Of a DNA stretch of 64,000 nucleotides, positions 18,069-27,136 are shown piece by piece; within the stretch, counting starts at the first letter, position 1, and every line of letters begins with the position of its first letter. The notes below the pieces were generated by a model that ran no database searches, was not told the DNA's origin, and was given only the letters and a program-made list of their open reading frames with translations. This DNA is from Desulfomonilia bacterium (GTDB lineage: Bacteria; Desulfobacterota; Desulfomonilia; UBA1062): positions 124,001 to 188,000 of the forward strand of contig DATCTV010000037.1 in NCBI GenBank assembly GCA_036567785.1, in the 5' to 3' direction. Position numbers and translations under genes: made by a program.

Positions 18069-20411
18069 ATGGCGATGTTAGTCGATATTAAAACACTATT
18101 TATTGTTCAGACGGCGTTTTTTATTTTTCTTGGCTGTTTCATGTATCTGTTCTGGCTGGGGCAGAAAACCTATAAGGGTTTTGTCGAATGGATGATTACT
18201 GTCATTCTTGCTGCTGTTTTCTGCTTGCTGTATACCCTCAAAGGGGTTGTGCCGGATTTTGCGAGCATTATCGTAGCGAATGCAGGGATTTCCGGCGTCC
18301 TTATATTCAGGCTTAAAGGGACGAAAAGATTTTTCAGCCGCCCTGATATCAACCCTGCTTTCTGGTTTATTCCCATTTTGGTACTGTTTGCAGAGCTGTA
18401 CTTTTATCTCTTTGATGACAGTCCGGTCATACGTTCGCTGTTTGTGACTATTGCCGTTGTTTTCATTATGGCCGCGATCGCAAGGGAATTTTATATCAAC
18501 CTGAGTCAGGACAGCAAATATCTCAACATCGCGCTTGTAATTCTTTTTGTCATTTATGGCGGCCTCTTTTTGTGGCGCGGGATAAGCGTTCTGCCAATGA
18601 AGGGTTACACCCTTTTTTCCAATACGATTCTGCAGTCAGTGTTCTTTCTTGCAGTCCCTCTGTTTGAAACGGGCGTAAATGTCATTTTCATGATGCTCAA
18701 CAGCCAGCGCACCCAGAATAATCTCAACAAGGTTCAGGAAAACTTGAGCCATACAATCAATAACCTGAATAAAAAGCAGGAAAGCCTGGGTTACACAATC
18801 AGCGATCTTCAGAGATTTCTCGACGAAAAAGAAAAATCTGAAATGGCTTTGAAGGAGAGCGAAGAGCGCTATCGAAGTCTTATCGACCTTTCTCCTGACG
18901 GGATTGTCGTTCAGAGGGACGGAAAGATACTGTTCATAAACCCTGCAGCATTGAGGCTTTTCGGGGCAGGTAATGCGGACGATCATATCGGCAGGGACAT
19001 TCTTGATTATATCCACACAGATGATCATGCTGCGGTCACTAAGCGTTTAAAGGAATTCAATCATGGGGATATATTGCCTCCTCTTGAGGTCAAATGTGTT
19101 GATGTCAAAGGAAATGCCGTTAATGTGGATATCTCTATGGGAAAGCTGACCTTCCACGGAAAACCGGCAATAGTCAATATCCTTCATGACATCTCGGATA
19201 GAAAAACTGCGGAGAGGGAAAGGCGCAAGATAGATGAACAGCTTCAGCAGGTTCAGAAGCTTGAGAGCCTCGGAGTTCTTGCCGGAGGCATTGCCCATGA
19301 TTTCAACAATCTCTTGATGGCGATTGTCGGCAATATAGATATCGCACTAATGAAAATACCCGAGGATTCTGATTCGGTGAAAAATCTTCACTCTGCCCAG
19401 AAAGCCTGCATGACGGCAAGCGATCTCTGTTCTCAGATGCTGGCCTATGCGGGAAAAGGCAGAATTGCCGTCAGACATGTCAATATCAACGGCCTTATTA
19501 ACGATATGAAAAACATGATTTCGGTATCCATCTCAAAACGTGCAACCATACAATATTCGCTGATGCCGGATCTCCCGGATATCGAGGCCGATGCGCCGCA
19601 GATGAATCAGGTGATAATGAATCTTCTTATAAACGCTTCTGAGGCCATAGGTGACAGCAACGGTTCAATATGGTTACGGACCGGTTTTATTAACGGAAGG
19701 GATATAACCAAATCGGACCTGATAATGAGCGAAAACATAACCGAAACGGATTATGTGTTTCTTGAAATTACAGACTCCGGCTCAGGAATGGACGCCAGGA
19801 CAAAAGAAAAAATATTTGAGCCATTTTTCACAACCAAATTCATGGGCAGGGGACTGGGCCTTTCCGCCATACTCGGCATAGTCAAACGTCAGAACGGGGT
19901 TATCAGGCTGCAAAGCAGTCCTGGCGAGGGAACTTCTTTCTGCCTTTACTTCCCGGCATTAGAACAGTTTGAACTTGAGACCGTAACCGAACAGATAGAA
20001 ACCAGTATAAAATGGCGCGGTCAGGGGACAGTCCTTCTGGTCGATGACGAAGAAAACATCATAGATGTAGGCATGAAGTTCCTTGAATCAATCGGATTTA
20101 ATGTCATGACAGCTTTGAACGGTTATGATGCTTTAAATATCTACAAGGAAAATTCTGAACTGATCAGGCTGGTAATCCTTGACCTTACTATGCCTGTAAT
20201 GAATGGAATCGAGACCGCCACGGAGATGATTAAGATTAAAAGTGATGTGAAGATAATCATATCCAGCGGCTACAGTGAAGATGTGGTGATGAAATCCTTT
20301 GAGAAAGGTACTATCGCAGGGTTTATTCAGAAGCCTTACAAGCTGCAGAAGCTTGTCAATGTAATAAGTACGATAATGCAGGAACCGGAACAGGAACAGG
20401 CCATTCCCTGA
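18069..20411 (+). CDS. Membrane hybrid histidine kinase (7TM-like, PAS, HisKA, HATPase, REC)
   Basis: Hybrid sensor kinase of 780 residues. Residues 8-210 hold about seven hydrophobic segments forming a membrane sensor. A coiled-coil linker follows (211-262), with the repeated phrase LSHTINNLNKKQESLGYTI, then a PAS domain (263-380). The phospho-acceptor is His410 in LAGGIAHDFNNLL, and the ATPase domain (about 505-630) has N-box NLLINASEAI and G-boxes DSGSGM and GRGLGLS. The C-terminal receiver (655-770) has the acidic pair LLVDDEE, Asp705 and Lys in QKPY. No dedicated output regulator is adjacent, so it probably feeds a phosphorelay encoded elsewhere. Confidence 0.92.
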   Translation: MAMLVDIKTLFIVQTAFFIFLGCFMYLFWLGQKTYKGFVEWMITVILAAVFCLLYTLKGVVPDFASIIVANAGISGVLIFRLKGTKRFFSRPDINPAFWFIPILVLFAELYFYLFDDSPVIRSLFVTIAVVFIMAAIAREFYINLSQDSKYLNIALVILFVIYGGLFLWRGISVLPMKGYTLFSNTILQSVFFLAVPLFETGVNVIFMMLNSQRTQNNLNKVQENLSHTINNLNKKQESLGYTISDLQRFLDEKEKSEMALKESEERYRSLIDLSPDGIVVQRDGKILFINPAALRLFGAGNADDHIGRDILDYIHTDDHAAVTKRLKEFNHGDILPPLEVKCVDVKGNAVNVDISMGKLTFHGKPAIVNILHDISDRKTAERERRKIDEQLQQVQKLESLGVLAGGIAHDFNNLLMAIVGNIDIALMKIPEDSDSVKNLHSAQKACMTASDLCSQMLAYAGKGRIAVRHVNINGLINDMKNMISVSISKRATIQYSLMPDLPDIEADAPQMNQVIMNLLINASEAIGDSNGSIWLRTGFINGRDITKSDLIMSENITETDYVFLEITDSGSGMDARTKEKIFEPFFTTKFMGRGLGLSAILGIVKRQNGVIRLQSSPGEGTSFCLYFPALEQFELETVTEQIETSIKWRGQGTVLLVDDEENIIDVGMKFLESIGFNVMTALNGYDALNIYKENSELIRLVILDLTMPVMNGIETATEMIKIKSDVKIIISSGYSEDVVMKSFEKGTIAGFIQKPYKLQKLVNVISTIMQEPEQEQAIP

Positions 20412-20578
20412 TTCATGGCGGCAGGCTGGCATCAGGCCTTAGTGAACGCATGATCGTCTCCGGGGAAATAAATCCCTGCTTTCCAATAAAATATCGCATC
20501 GGATTTAAGAATAAATTATACTTGATGCCAGGGTTTTGCATGCAGGTATTCCTTCATGAATAGAAAGGGGAATTATGT

Positions 20579-23101
20579 ATGAAACAGAATGAGCCGCCTT
20601 TCTGGAGCCTTTCAGATGTTGAGTTATTGCAGCAGCTTGAAACAACAAAGGAAGGATTAACCGGAGATGAGGCGGCGAAACGACTCGCATTTCATGGTTC
20701 AAACCTCCTGAAACCGCCGAAGCCTACGGACTGGCTTACCCTTCTCATTTCCCAGTTCAGGAGTCCCATCATTTTGATGCTATTTTTTGCAACAGGGCTG
20801 TCGTTTTTTTTGCATGATCCTGTTGACGCCTTTATCATTCTTATCATTATTCTTGTAAGCGGATTGCTCGGATTCTGGCAGGAACGTGATGCGGCAAATG
20901 CAGTTAAAAGGCTGCTTGCCATAGTTAAAATTAAGGCTTCGGTCCTTCGCGATGGAAACGTTAGAGAAATTCCTGTTGAAGAGATTGTTCCCGGCGATGT
21001 CGTTATCCTTCATGCAGGTGATATTATCCCGGGTGACTGTCTGATTCTTGATTCAAAAGATCTTTTTATTGATGAGGCAATGCTGACAGGTGAAACTTTT
21101 CCTGTGGAAAAAAACGCAGGGGTGTTACCGGCGCTAATGCCGCTGGGACAAAGGACAAATGCGCTCTGGATGGGAACGCACACAGTTAGCGGAAACGCTT
21201 CCGCTGTTGTTGTAAGCACGGGCAGGGAAACCGAATTCGGCAAGGTGTCTGAACGGTTAAAACTCAGGCCGCTTGAAACTGAATTTGAGCACGGTATAAG
21301 GCGCTTCGGTTTTTTTCTTATGGAGGTCACATTGGTGCTGGTGGTGGTCATATTCGCCATCAATGTGTACCTGGCGAGACCTGTCCTGGATTCATTCCTG
21401 TTTTCCCTGGCCCTTGCCGTAGGTCTTACTCCTCAACTGCTGCCTGCTATCATCAGCATCAATCTGGCCCATGGTGCAAAACGCATGGCTCAAAAAAAGG
21501 TGATCGTCAAACGTCTTGCTGCAATTGAAAATTTCGGCAGTATGAACATAATCTGTTCCGATAAGACAGGTACGCTGACCGAAGGCGTTGTGCATCTGCA
21601 ATCCACCCTTGATGTCGATGGCGCTCACAGTGAAAAAGTCCTGCTGTATGCTTATCTGAATGCCTTTTATGAAACAGGCTTTCCCAATCCTATCGATGAC
21701 GCAATACGAAGCCATAAACAATTTGACCTGACCGGTTACAGAAAGCTTGACGAAATTCCGTATGATTTTTTCCGTAAACGTTTAAGCATTCTTGTTTCCA
21801 ACGGTGATAAGCATGAGATGGTGACAAAAGGTTCGCTATCGGAAATACTTGCTGTCTGTTCGAAATCTGAAACCGGGGGTGGAAAAATTGTTGAAATCGC
21901 CCAGGTGCAGGAAAAAATCAGGCAGAAACTGGAAGAATTCAGCAACAAGGGTATGCGTACCCTGGGTGTGGCCTGTAAAGACATCGGAACCGGGTCATCA
22001 ATAACCAAGGCCCATGAAAAGGACATGACTTTTCTGGGCTTTCTGGTGCTTTATGATCCTCCCAAAACCGGTATTATTAAAACTGTTGCAGACCTGAAAA
22101 ACCTGGGAGTTTCGCTGAAAATCATAACAGGTGACAACCGCCTGGTAGCTGCCAGTGTAGGAAACCAGATGGGATTATCGGATACAAGGATAATTTCCGG
22201 CCCTGAGCTCGGCCAATTGAGTGATGCCGCGCTCCTTAAGCGCGTGGCTGATACGGATGTCTTTGCCGAAATCGAACCCAATCAGAAAGAGCGTATTATC
22301 CATGCATTCAGAAAAGCAGGGAATGTGGTGGGTTATATGGGAGACGGCATCAATGACGCTTCCGCACTCCATGTCGCAGATGTCGGCATCTCGGTCGAAA
22401 GCGCCGTCGACGTTGCCAAAGATGCGGCTGATATCGTTTTGCTCGAAAAAGACCTGGGAGTTCTTGTTCAGGGGGTACGTGAAGGAAGGACCACGTTTGC
22501 CAACACGCTGAAATATGTGTTCATGGCGACCAGCGCCAACTTCGGAAACATGTTCAGCATGGCCGGTGCTTCTCTTTTTCTGCCGTTTCTGCCTTTGCTC
22601 CCCAAGCAGATTCTGCTCACGAACCTCATGACTGATTTTCCCGAGATGACCATCGCCTCCGACAGGGTGGACGATGAAATGGTGGACCAGCCCAGGCGAT
22701 GGGATATCAAGTCCATCCGCAGGTTCATGTTTACCTTCGGAATAGTGAGTTCGGTGTTTGACTATATTACATTCGGTGTTTTGATGTTCATTCTTCATGC
22801 GAATCCCAAAGAATTCAGGGCTGGCTGGTTTGTCGAGTCTGTTGTTTCGGCGGCGCTGATCGTGTTGGTTGTGCGCACTAGAAGGCCTTTTTTTAAAAGC
22901 AGGCCCGGAAAATATCTCTTCATGGCAACGCTTTCAATTGTTGCAATGACACTGATATTGCCCTTTACAGTTCTTGGAGATATTTTCGGGTTCAGCCGCC
23001 TGCCTGTTTCGTTCCTTCTGACAGTGGGTTTAATTACCATATGCTACATCATAACAGCGGAACTAACGAAAAAGATATTCTACAGGAATGTAACATTTTA
23101 A
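20579..23101 (+). CDS. mgtA: P-type Mg2+-importing ATPase (MgtA/MgtB type)
   Basis: P-type ATPase of 840 residues, P3B magnesium-transport subgroup. The actuator motif MLTGET is near residue 168, the phosphorylated Asp328 lies in DKTGTLTEG, and the hinge motif GYMGDGINDASAL is near 590. Four to six C-terminal membrane helices follow, with LLTNLMTDFPEM, a segment characteristic of MgtA-like pumps. GAAAGGGGAATT precedes the ATG. The 167-base leader shows no obvious Mg2+ riboswitch that I can identify. Function is import of Mg2+ at the inner membrane under limitation. Stand-alone gene. Confidence 0.92.
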   Translation: MKQNEPPFWSLSDVELLQQLETTKEGLTGDEAAKRLAFHGSNLLKPPKPTDWLTLLISQFRSPIILMLFFATGLSFFLHDPVDAFIILIIILVSGLLGFWQERDAANAVKRLLAIVKIKASVLRDGNVREIPVEEIVPGDVVILHAGDIIPGDCLILDSKDLFIDEAMLTGETFPVEKNAGVLPALMPLGQRTNALWMGTHTVSGNASAVVVSTGRETEFGKVSERLKLRPLETEFEHGIRRFGFFLMEVTLVLVVVIFAINVYLARPVLDSFLFSLALAVGLTPQLLPAIISINLAHGAKRMAQKKVIVKRLAAIENFGSMNIICSDKTGTLTEGVVHLQSTLDVDGAHSEKVLLYAYLNAFYETGFPNPIDDAIRSHKQFDLTGYRKLDEIPYDFFRKRLSILVSNGDKHEMVTKGSLSEILAVCSKSETGGGKIVEIAQVQEKIRQKLEEFSNKGMRTLGVACKDIGTGSSITKAHEKDMTFLGFLVLYDPPKTGIIKTVADLKNLGVSLKIITGDNRLVAASVGNQMGLSDTRIISGPELGQLSDAALLKRVADTDVFAEIEPNQKERIIHAFRKAGNVVGYMGDGINDASALHVADVGISVESAVDVAKDAADIVLLEKDLGVLVQGVREGRTTFANTLKYVFMATSANFGNMFSMAGASLFLPFLPLLPKQILLTNLMTDFPEMTIASDRVDDEMVDQPRRWDIKSIRRFMFTFGIVSSVFDYITFGVLMFILHANPKEFRAGWFVESVVSAALIVLVVRTRRPFFKSRPGKYLFMATLSIVAMTLILPFTVLGDIFGFSRLPVSFLLTVGLITICYIITAELTKKIFYRNVTF

Positions 23102-23153
23102 ATATGAACAACATCAGCTGCCAGGACTATATTATTGAAAGATTGAATACATC

Positions 23154-23402
23154 TTACCGGTTTGACTGAACCTGCTGTTTCACAGGTTCTTTGCCGCCTG
23201 CATATTCGTGGCAGCGCAGGCAGTCCTTGTACTTGGGGTGGGATGTTGCCGGAGTCCCTTTTACGCCGCCCTGATGGCATACGAGGCAGCTCGAATCCGA
23301 TTTATCGGCGATCGGATGTGTTACCTTGGGGGCTTCTTTGCATGAGCTGCACATCAGTAGCATGACTATCATTAATATTGCTGCAATCACATGCGGTCTC
23401 AT
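23154..23402 (-). CDS. Small dihaem c-type cytochrome lipoprotein
   Basis: Protein of 82 residues with a signal sequence and lipobox-like MCSSC (Cys18/Cys21). Two CxxCH haem sites are present: CLVCH (39-43) and CLRCH (61-65). Two further histidines precede these (VTHP near 29, SHP near 55), suitable for bis-His ligation as in low-potential multihaem cytochromes. AAAGGAGGATG provides a strong ribosome site. No redox enzyme is adjacent; it lies between mgtA and an ABC exporter. A role in periplasmic electron transfer is likely, partner unknown. Confidence 0.88.
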   Translation of the reverse strand: MRPHVIAAILMIVMLLMCSSCKEAPKVTHPIADKSDSSCLVCHQGGVKGTPATSHPKYKDCLRCHEYAGGKEPVKQQVQSNR

Positions 23403-23715
23403 TAATAAACATCCTCCTTTCAGATGTTAATTTTCTTCCCTGATACTTATCTTATAATCAATATCATACTATTGGGGGTTATTTTTAAACCCTGAAAATT
23501 TATAACATAGATTGTAATCAGCTGTCATGTTTGCACGGCAGAGTTTCGAAATAAAATGATAATGACCGGAAACTGCCGGGGGGCTGAGACTTATATGCGA
23601 TTTGTATTTCATATTGATAATATGATGGTTGTGGTTCAAAATCTGACCTGAACTTATCATTGCAACTGCAATGCCGTTGCAATTTCAAGGTAAAAAAATC
23701 TTGTTCGGGGATAAA
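23403..23715. promoter_or_regulatory. Divergent promoter region with palindrome
   Basis: 313-base gap between the leftward cytochrome gene and the rightward ABC exporter. The only structure seen is ATTGCAA/TTGCAAT (23659-23683, 11-base spacer), about 35 bases before the ABC start, a possible operator. No gene visible. Confidence 0.35.
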
Positions 23716-24564
23716 ATGGATCAGTTTTCAATTGAAATAAAAGACTTAAATAAAACGTTCGGCAGGGTCGAGGCCTTGAAAAATGTATCCATAGATATAC
23801 CAGGTGGGAGGATAACCGGCCTTCTCGGACCCAACGGGGCGGGAAAGACCACGCTTATCAAGGCTATGGCAGGCGCGGTCAGACCCTCTTCGGGCAGAAT
23901 CTCAGTCTTTTCTCAAGACCCTGTCAAAATGAGAAAAGAGCTTCGTAAAAAAATCGGTTATATGCCGCAGAATCCGTCCATATACGAAGACCTGAGCGCA
24001 AGAGAAAATATAACATTCTTTGCCGGGCTTCATGGTCTGGATAATCCGGAAACAAGAGCGGAAAACATTCTTGAATTCACCGGGCTTGCTGACAGGGCCG
24101 ATGATGCAGTTCATACATTTTCAGGCGGCATGAAGAAGAGGGTTTCCCTTGCCTGTGCTCTGGTGCATGATCCCGAACTCATCTTCCTGGATGAACCCAC
24201 TGCTGCAATAGACCCTGTGCTCAGAAAAAAATTCTGGGAGATGTTCAGACATCTGGCGGATGCCGGCAAGACCGTAATCATCAGTACTCACCTGATGGAC
24301 GAGGCTCTTCATTGCGACATGCTGGCGCTGTTATCAGAGGGGCAGGTACTGTTATACGCTTCGCCGGAGGTGATTCTGGAGAAGGGCCGGACTGAAATCG
24401 GTATCGGCATGAGGCAAAAGTCCTTAAACAGAATTATCGACAGCAATCCCGAAAGCATGGCTGAAGCGCTTCACGAATACGGACTTTCGCGAGAGGTCAA
24501 ATCAATTGAGATAAAAAAACCGGACATCGAGAAAGTTTTTCTCGAACTGATGGAAGGCAGATGA
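23716..24564 (+). CDS. ABC transporter ATP-binding protein (exporter)
   Basis: ATPase of 282 residues. ATG 23716 is preferred because GGGG precedes it and the domain begins straight after. Walker A is GPNGAGKTT near 43, the signature is FSGGMKKR near 140, Walker B is LIFLDEPTAAIDP near 160, and the switch His is in IISTHLMDEA. The C-terminal extension with HEYGLSREVKSIEIKKPDIEKVFLELM is typical of ABC-2 drug/lipid exporter ATPases. Its stop overlaps the permease start (ATGA, 24561-24564), so the two form one transporter. Confidence 0.93.
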   Translation: MDQFSIEIKDLNKTFGRVEALKNVSIDIPGGRITGLLGPNGAGKTTLIKAMAGAVRPSSGRISVFSQDPVKMRKELRKKIGYMPQNPSIYEDLSARENITFFAGLHGLDNPETRAENILEFTGLADRADDAVHTFSGGMKKRVSLACALVHDPELIFLDEPTAAIDPVLRKKFWEMFRHLADAGKTVIISTHLMDEALHCDMLALLSEGQVLLYASPEVILEKGRTEIGIGMRQKSLNRIIDSNPESMAEALHEYGLSREVKSIEIKKPDIEKVFLELMEGR

Positions 24565-25304
24565 AAAAAGTATTCATAATTGCAGGCCGCATAATGCGTC
24601 AGCTCAGGCACGACAAGAGGCTGCTGCTTCTCTCAATACTTGGCCCGCTTATCATCATATATTTTTTGAAGGTGTTCTTTGATGCTATACCCCTGCCTTT
24701 CTATATTCCAAAATCAAGATATGTGGTGCCGGTGACGGCCTTTATTGTCCATTTCATCAGTTTTGTTACTTGTACAATCCTTCTCGTTCAGGAGCGAAGG
24801 GCTGGAACGCTCGAACGACTCATAATTTCAGGTGTGACGCGCATCGAGATAATTGCCGGCTTTCTGCTCGGCTACTTTGCACTTGTGACATTTCAGACCG
24901 CCATCATCCAGGCGGAAGCCTTCTGGCTTTTCAAACTTAAATTCTCACCGGAAACTATACTTATCCTTTTTGCGGTCACATGGCTGCTGGCTGTTGTCTC
25001 CGTTCTTCTGGGCATATTCATTTCCACATTCGCCAGGAACGAAGGTCAGATATTTCCGTTTATACCGCTGATAATTGTTCCCTCAGCCTTTCTCTCGGGT
25101 ATGATTGTCGATGTTGCACAGCTGCCGAAATGGGCGCAGGTCTTAAGCCGTATATTCCCGCTTTATTACGCCAACAATGTCCTTCAGCAGCTCATCGGGG
25201 ACGAGCGTGCCTTCTTCATAATACTCATCAATTTTTATGCCCTCGCAGGATACGTTGTCGTGCTTCTCCTGCTTGCGGCGAGTACGTTTAAGGACACAGA
25301 ATAA
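24561..25304 (+). CDS. ABC-2 type permease
   Basis: Membrane protein of 247 residues with six hydrophobic segments (about 20-40, 55-77, 95-125, 132-155, 168-190, 220-242). The cytosolic loop LLVQERRAGTLERLIISGVTRIEII is the hallmark of ABC-2 permeases. It is translationally coupled to the ATPase upstream. A single permease gene implies a homodimer. Substrate not readable; candidates are hydrophobic drugs or lipids. Confidence 0.92.
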   Translation: MKKVFIIAGRIMRQLRHDKRLLLLSILGPLIIIYFLKVFFDAIPLPFYIPKSRYVVPVTAFIVHFISFVTCTILLVQERRAGTLERLIISGVTRIEIIAGFLLGYFALVTFQTAIIQAEAFWLFKLKFSPETILILFAVTWLLAVVSVLLGIFISTFARNEGQIFPFIPLIIVPSAFLSGMIVDVAQLPKWAQVLSRIFPLYYANNVLQQLIGDERAFFIILINFYALAGYVVVLLLLAASTFKDTE

Positions 25305-25346
25305 ATGGTGCCCAGGCGTTTTTCCGGGGCGTCAGGGTTTGGGGTT

Positions 25347-25389
25347 CAGGCGCCGCGCTTTTTAAGCATTGCGGCGCCTGAGCTTTTTA
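25347..25389 (+). terminator. Rho-independent terminator after the ABC exporter
   Basis: Ten-base GC-rich stem CAGGCGCCGC/GCGGCGCCTG with a 14-base loop, followed by AGCTTTTTATT. It lies 43 bases after the permease stop and ends within the 3' end of the convergent lipoprotein gene. A shorter A-run on the left side could let it also act for the opposite strand. Confidence 0.85.
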
Positions 25390-26781
25390 TTGATTCTTCT
25401 GAGTGGATATGTCCAGAGCCCGCGGATAATTCCCTATGTCAATAAGCTTTTCGCTCGTGAGCGGCCAGCCAAGGACTGGGTTCCTCTTGTATACGCCTAC
25501 CTGATTCCTCCAGAAATACGACAGTATCAAAGTATTGTTGGCAGGATTCACGCCGATATTGCTGGGATACCAGTCGATAATCTTGCCGCCCACCCAGACA
25601 TTGCCCACCAAGGGCAGCGTCTTGAATATGGCCAGTATGTACTTGCCTCCCTGCAACCCCGTAAGGTCAAGTGCCGTTGATGCAACCGAGGCGATGACCA
25701 TGTAGCATGTATCCCCTTCAATAGCGGAATCGGCTATGCCGTAGAGCTGTGCAGGATCGATGATATTTTCGATATCCTGGCTAAGCAGGCCTACAATCCA
25801 CTTGATGAGGTCATCGTGGACGAAATCCACCAGGCTGAAGACGTAAGGATTCGGATCATTGGCAAGGATCTTTGCCTTGTCAAGGCAGTAGGCGCTGCCT
25901 CCCAGATTGAAAAGCAAAGGCAGATAAAAGCCTGCGGAGTTGACATATACTCTGCCCCAGTTCTTTGAGAACAATATTTTGGTCTTGCCGTAGAACGTGT
26001 CGCCTGATTTACCCTCGATGGGGTTCAGGGCTTCCAGCCCGGTATCGGTGATCTTGAAGGGGAAGATCTTTTTGCTCACGGCTAGCAGGAGATCGCCCTG
26101 TGGGGCGACTGCGATGTCGTAGTTGCCGTAGGTGATAATCTCGTCGGACTCGATCTCCTTGCCGCTGTCGAAGATGCTGCCGTTAGAGAGATTGAACCCC
26201 CGGACCTGAGGATTGGTACCGATTATACCCGTGGTTGTAATGACGTAAACTACATCGTGTTTCGGGTCCAGTACGAGTTTGTTTCCGAACTTGTAGGGGT
26301 CTGTAAGGCCTGAAAAAAGCTTGAACGATATTGTAAGCCCAAGCGTAGAGGTGTCATAGACCTCGATGTGGCCTCCGTTGATAACAGACCATGTCCCGAC
26401 CACCAGCTTTGTTCCATCAGCACTCAGCGCCATGTCCCAGATGCTGCGACCATCGTCGGGGAAGGGATAGGCTTTGATCGTAACTTCGGTACGAGCCTGA
26501 GTGATCAAGTCTATGATGAGAATCTTGTCGCTACCTTTATTCGGATAAGGGGCCTGGCAGACATATGCCTTGCTGCCATCAGGGCTTACGATAACCTGAG
26601 GAGAAAGGCCGTTAAGACCCTCAAAAGTGACAGGCGGCTGGGTAAGGTCATCAGTGTTGAGGAGCACGACCTGTCCATTTGTACCCGTCAGGTCTGACGT
26701 GGTTATAACTGCAGTATTCTTTCCGCAGGCGACCAACCCGAGACACAAGACAATGACCAATACGAGATAAATTCTTTTCAT
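25387..26781 (-). CDS. Beta-propeller-like lipoprotein of unknown function
   Basis: Lipoprotein of 464 residues: signal peptide with lipobox GLVAC (Cys near 19), then repeated strands of the YncE/LVIVD-like propeller kind, such as VIVSPDGSKAYVCQAP, MALSADGTKLVVGTW and VLDPKHDVVYVITTTG. A hydrophobic stretch near 270-370 interrupts the repeats. AAAGGAGGAAAC precedes the ATG. It is convergent with the ABC exporter and upstream of nothing in its own direction. Probably an extracytoplasmic scaffold or binding protein. No catalytic residues are evident. Confidence 0.75.
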   Translation of the reverse strand: MKRIYLVLVIVLCLGLVACGKNTAVITTSDLTGTNGQVVLLNTDDLTQPPVTFEGLNGLSPQVIVSPDGSKAYVCQAPYPNKGSDKILIIDLITQARTEVTIKAYPFPDDGRSIWDMALSADGTKLVVGTWSVINGGHIEVYDTSTLGLTISFKLFSGLTDPYKFGNKLVLDPKHDVVYVITTTGIIGTNPQVRGFNLSNGSIFDSGKEIESDEIITYGNYDIAVAPQGDLLLAVSKKIFPFKITDTGLEALNPIEGKSGDTFYGKTKILFSKNWGRVYVNSAGFYLPLLFNLGGSAYCLDKAKILANDPNPYVFSLVDFVHDDLIKWIVGLLSQDIENIIDPAQLYGIADSAIEGDTCYMVIASVASTALDLTGLQGGKYILAIFKTLPLVGNVWVGGKIIDWYPSNIGVNPANNTLILSYFWRNQVGVYKRNPVLGWPLTSEKLIDIGNYPRALDISTQKNQ

Positions 26782-27136
26782 AAAAGTTTCCTCCTTTCAG
26801 TCCATAGAAAACAGGACAGTATGGTATACTACCAGGTATGTTAATATATTATATGCGGCCTTACACAATGCAAGACCCCTTATTGTTCTAATCCATTTAA
26901 GGGCTCAGGTGATATGCCAATGGTTATTTCTACACTTATAAATTAGCAGGTCTTCCAGGCTGTGGCAACAGAAAAGTCCGTTGATGTCAGTCAGAAATCA
27001 AACAGGAAACATCATTGCCGTAGCATATTGACGACCATCTAAGTGCGATGGGCATGGCAGGCCTGGCCAAGCCCTAGATGCCTTACTTCTGCAATACAAG
27101 CATGTCCCGGGCGGATAAATGTCCGGGACACACAAT
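26782..27136. other. 355-base intergenic region with one hairpin
   Basis: Contains the promoter of the leftward lipoprotein gene (a TATACT-like box near 26822-26832 on the minus strand) and, near the end of the leftward MFS gene, the inverted repeat TGTCCCGG/CCGGGACA (27103-27130). The hairpin lies just past the MFS stop codon and may be a transcript end, although no T-tract is seen. No gene recognised. Confidence 0.4.
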
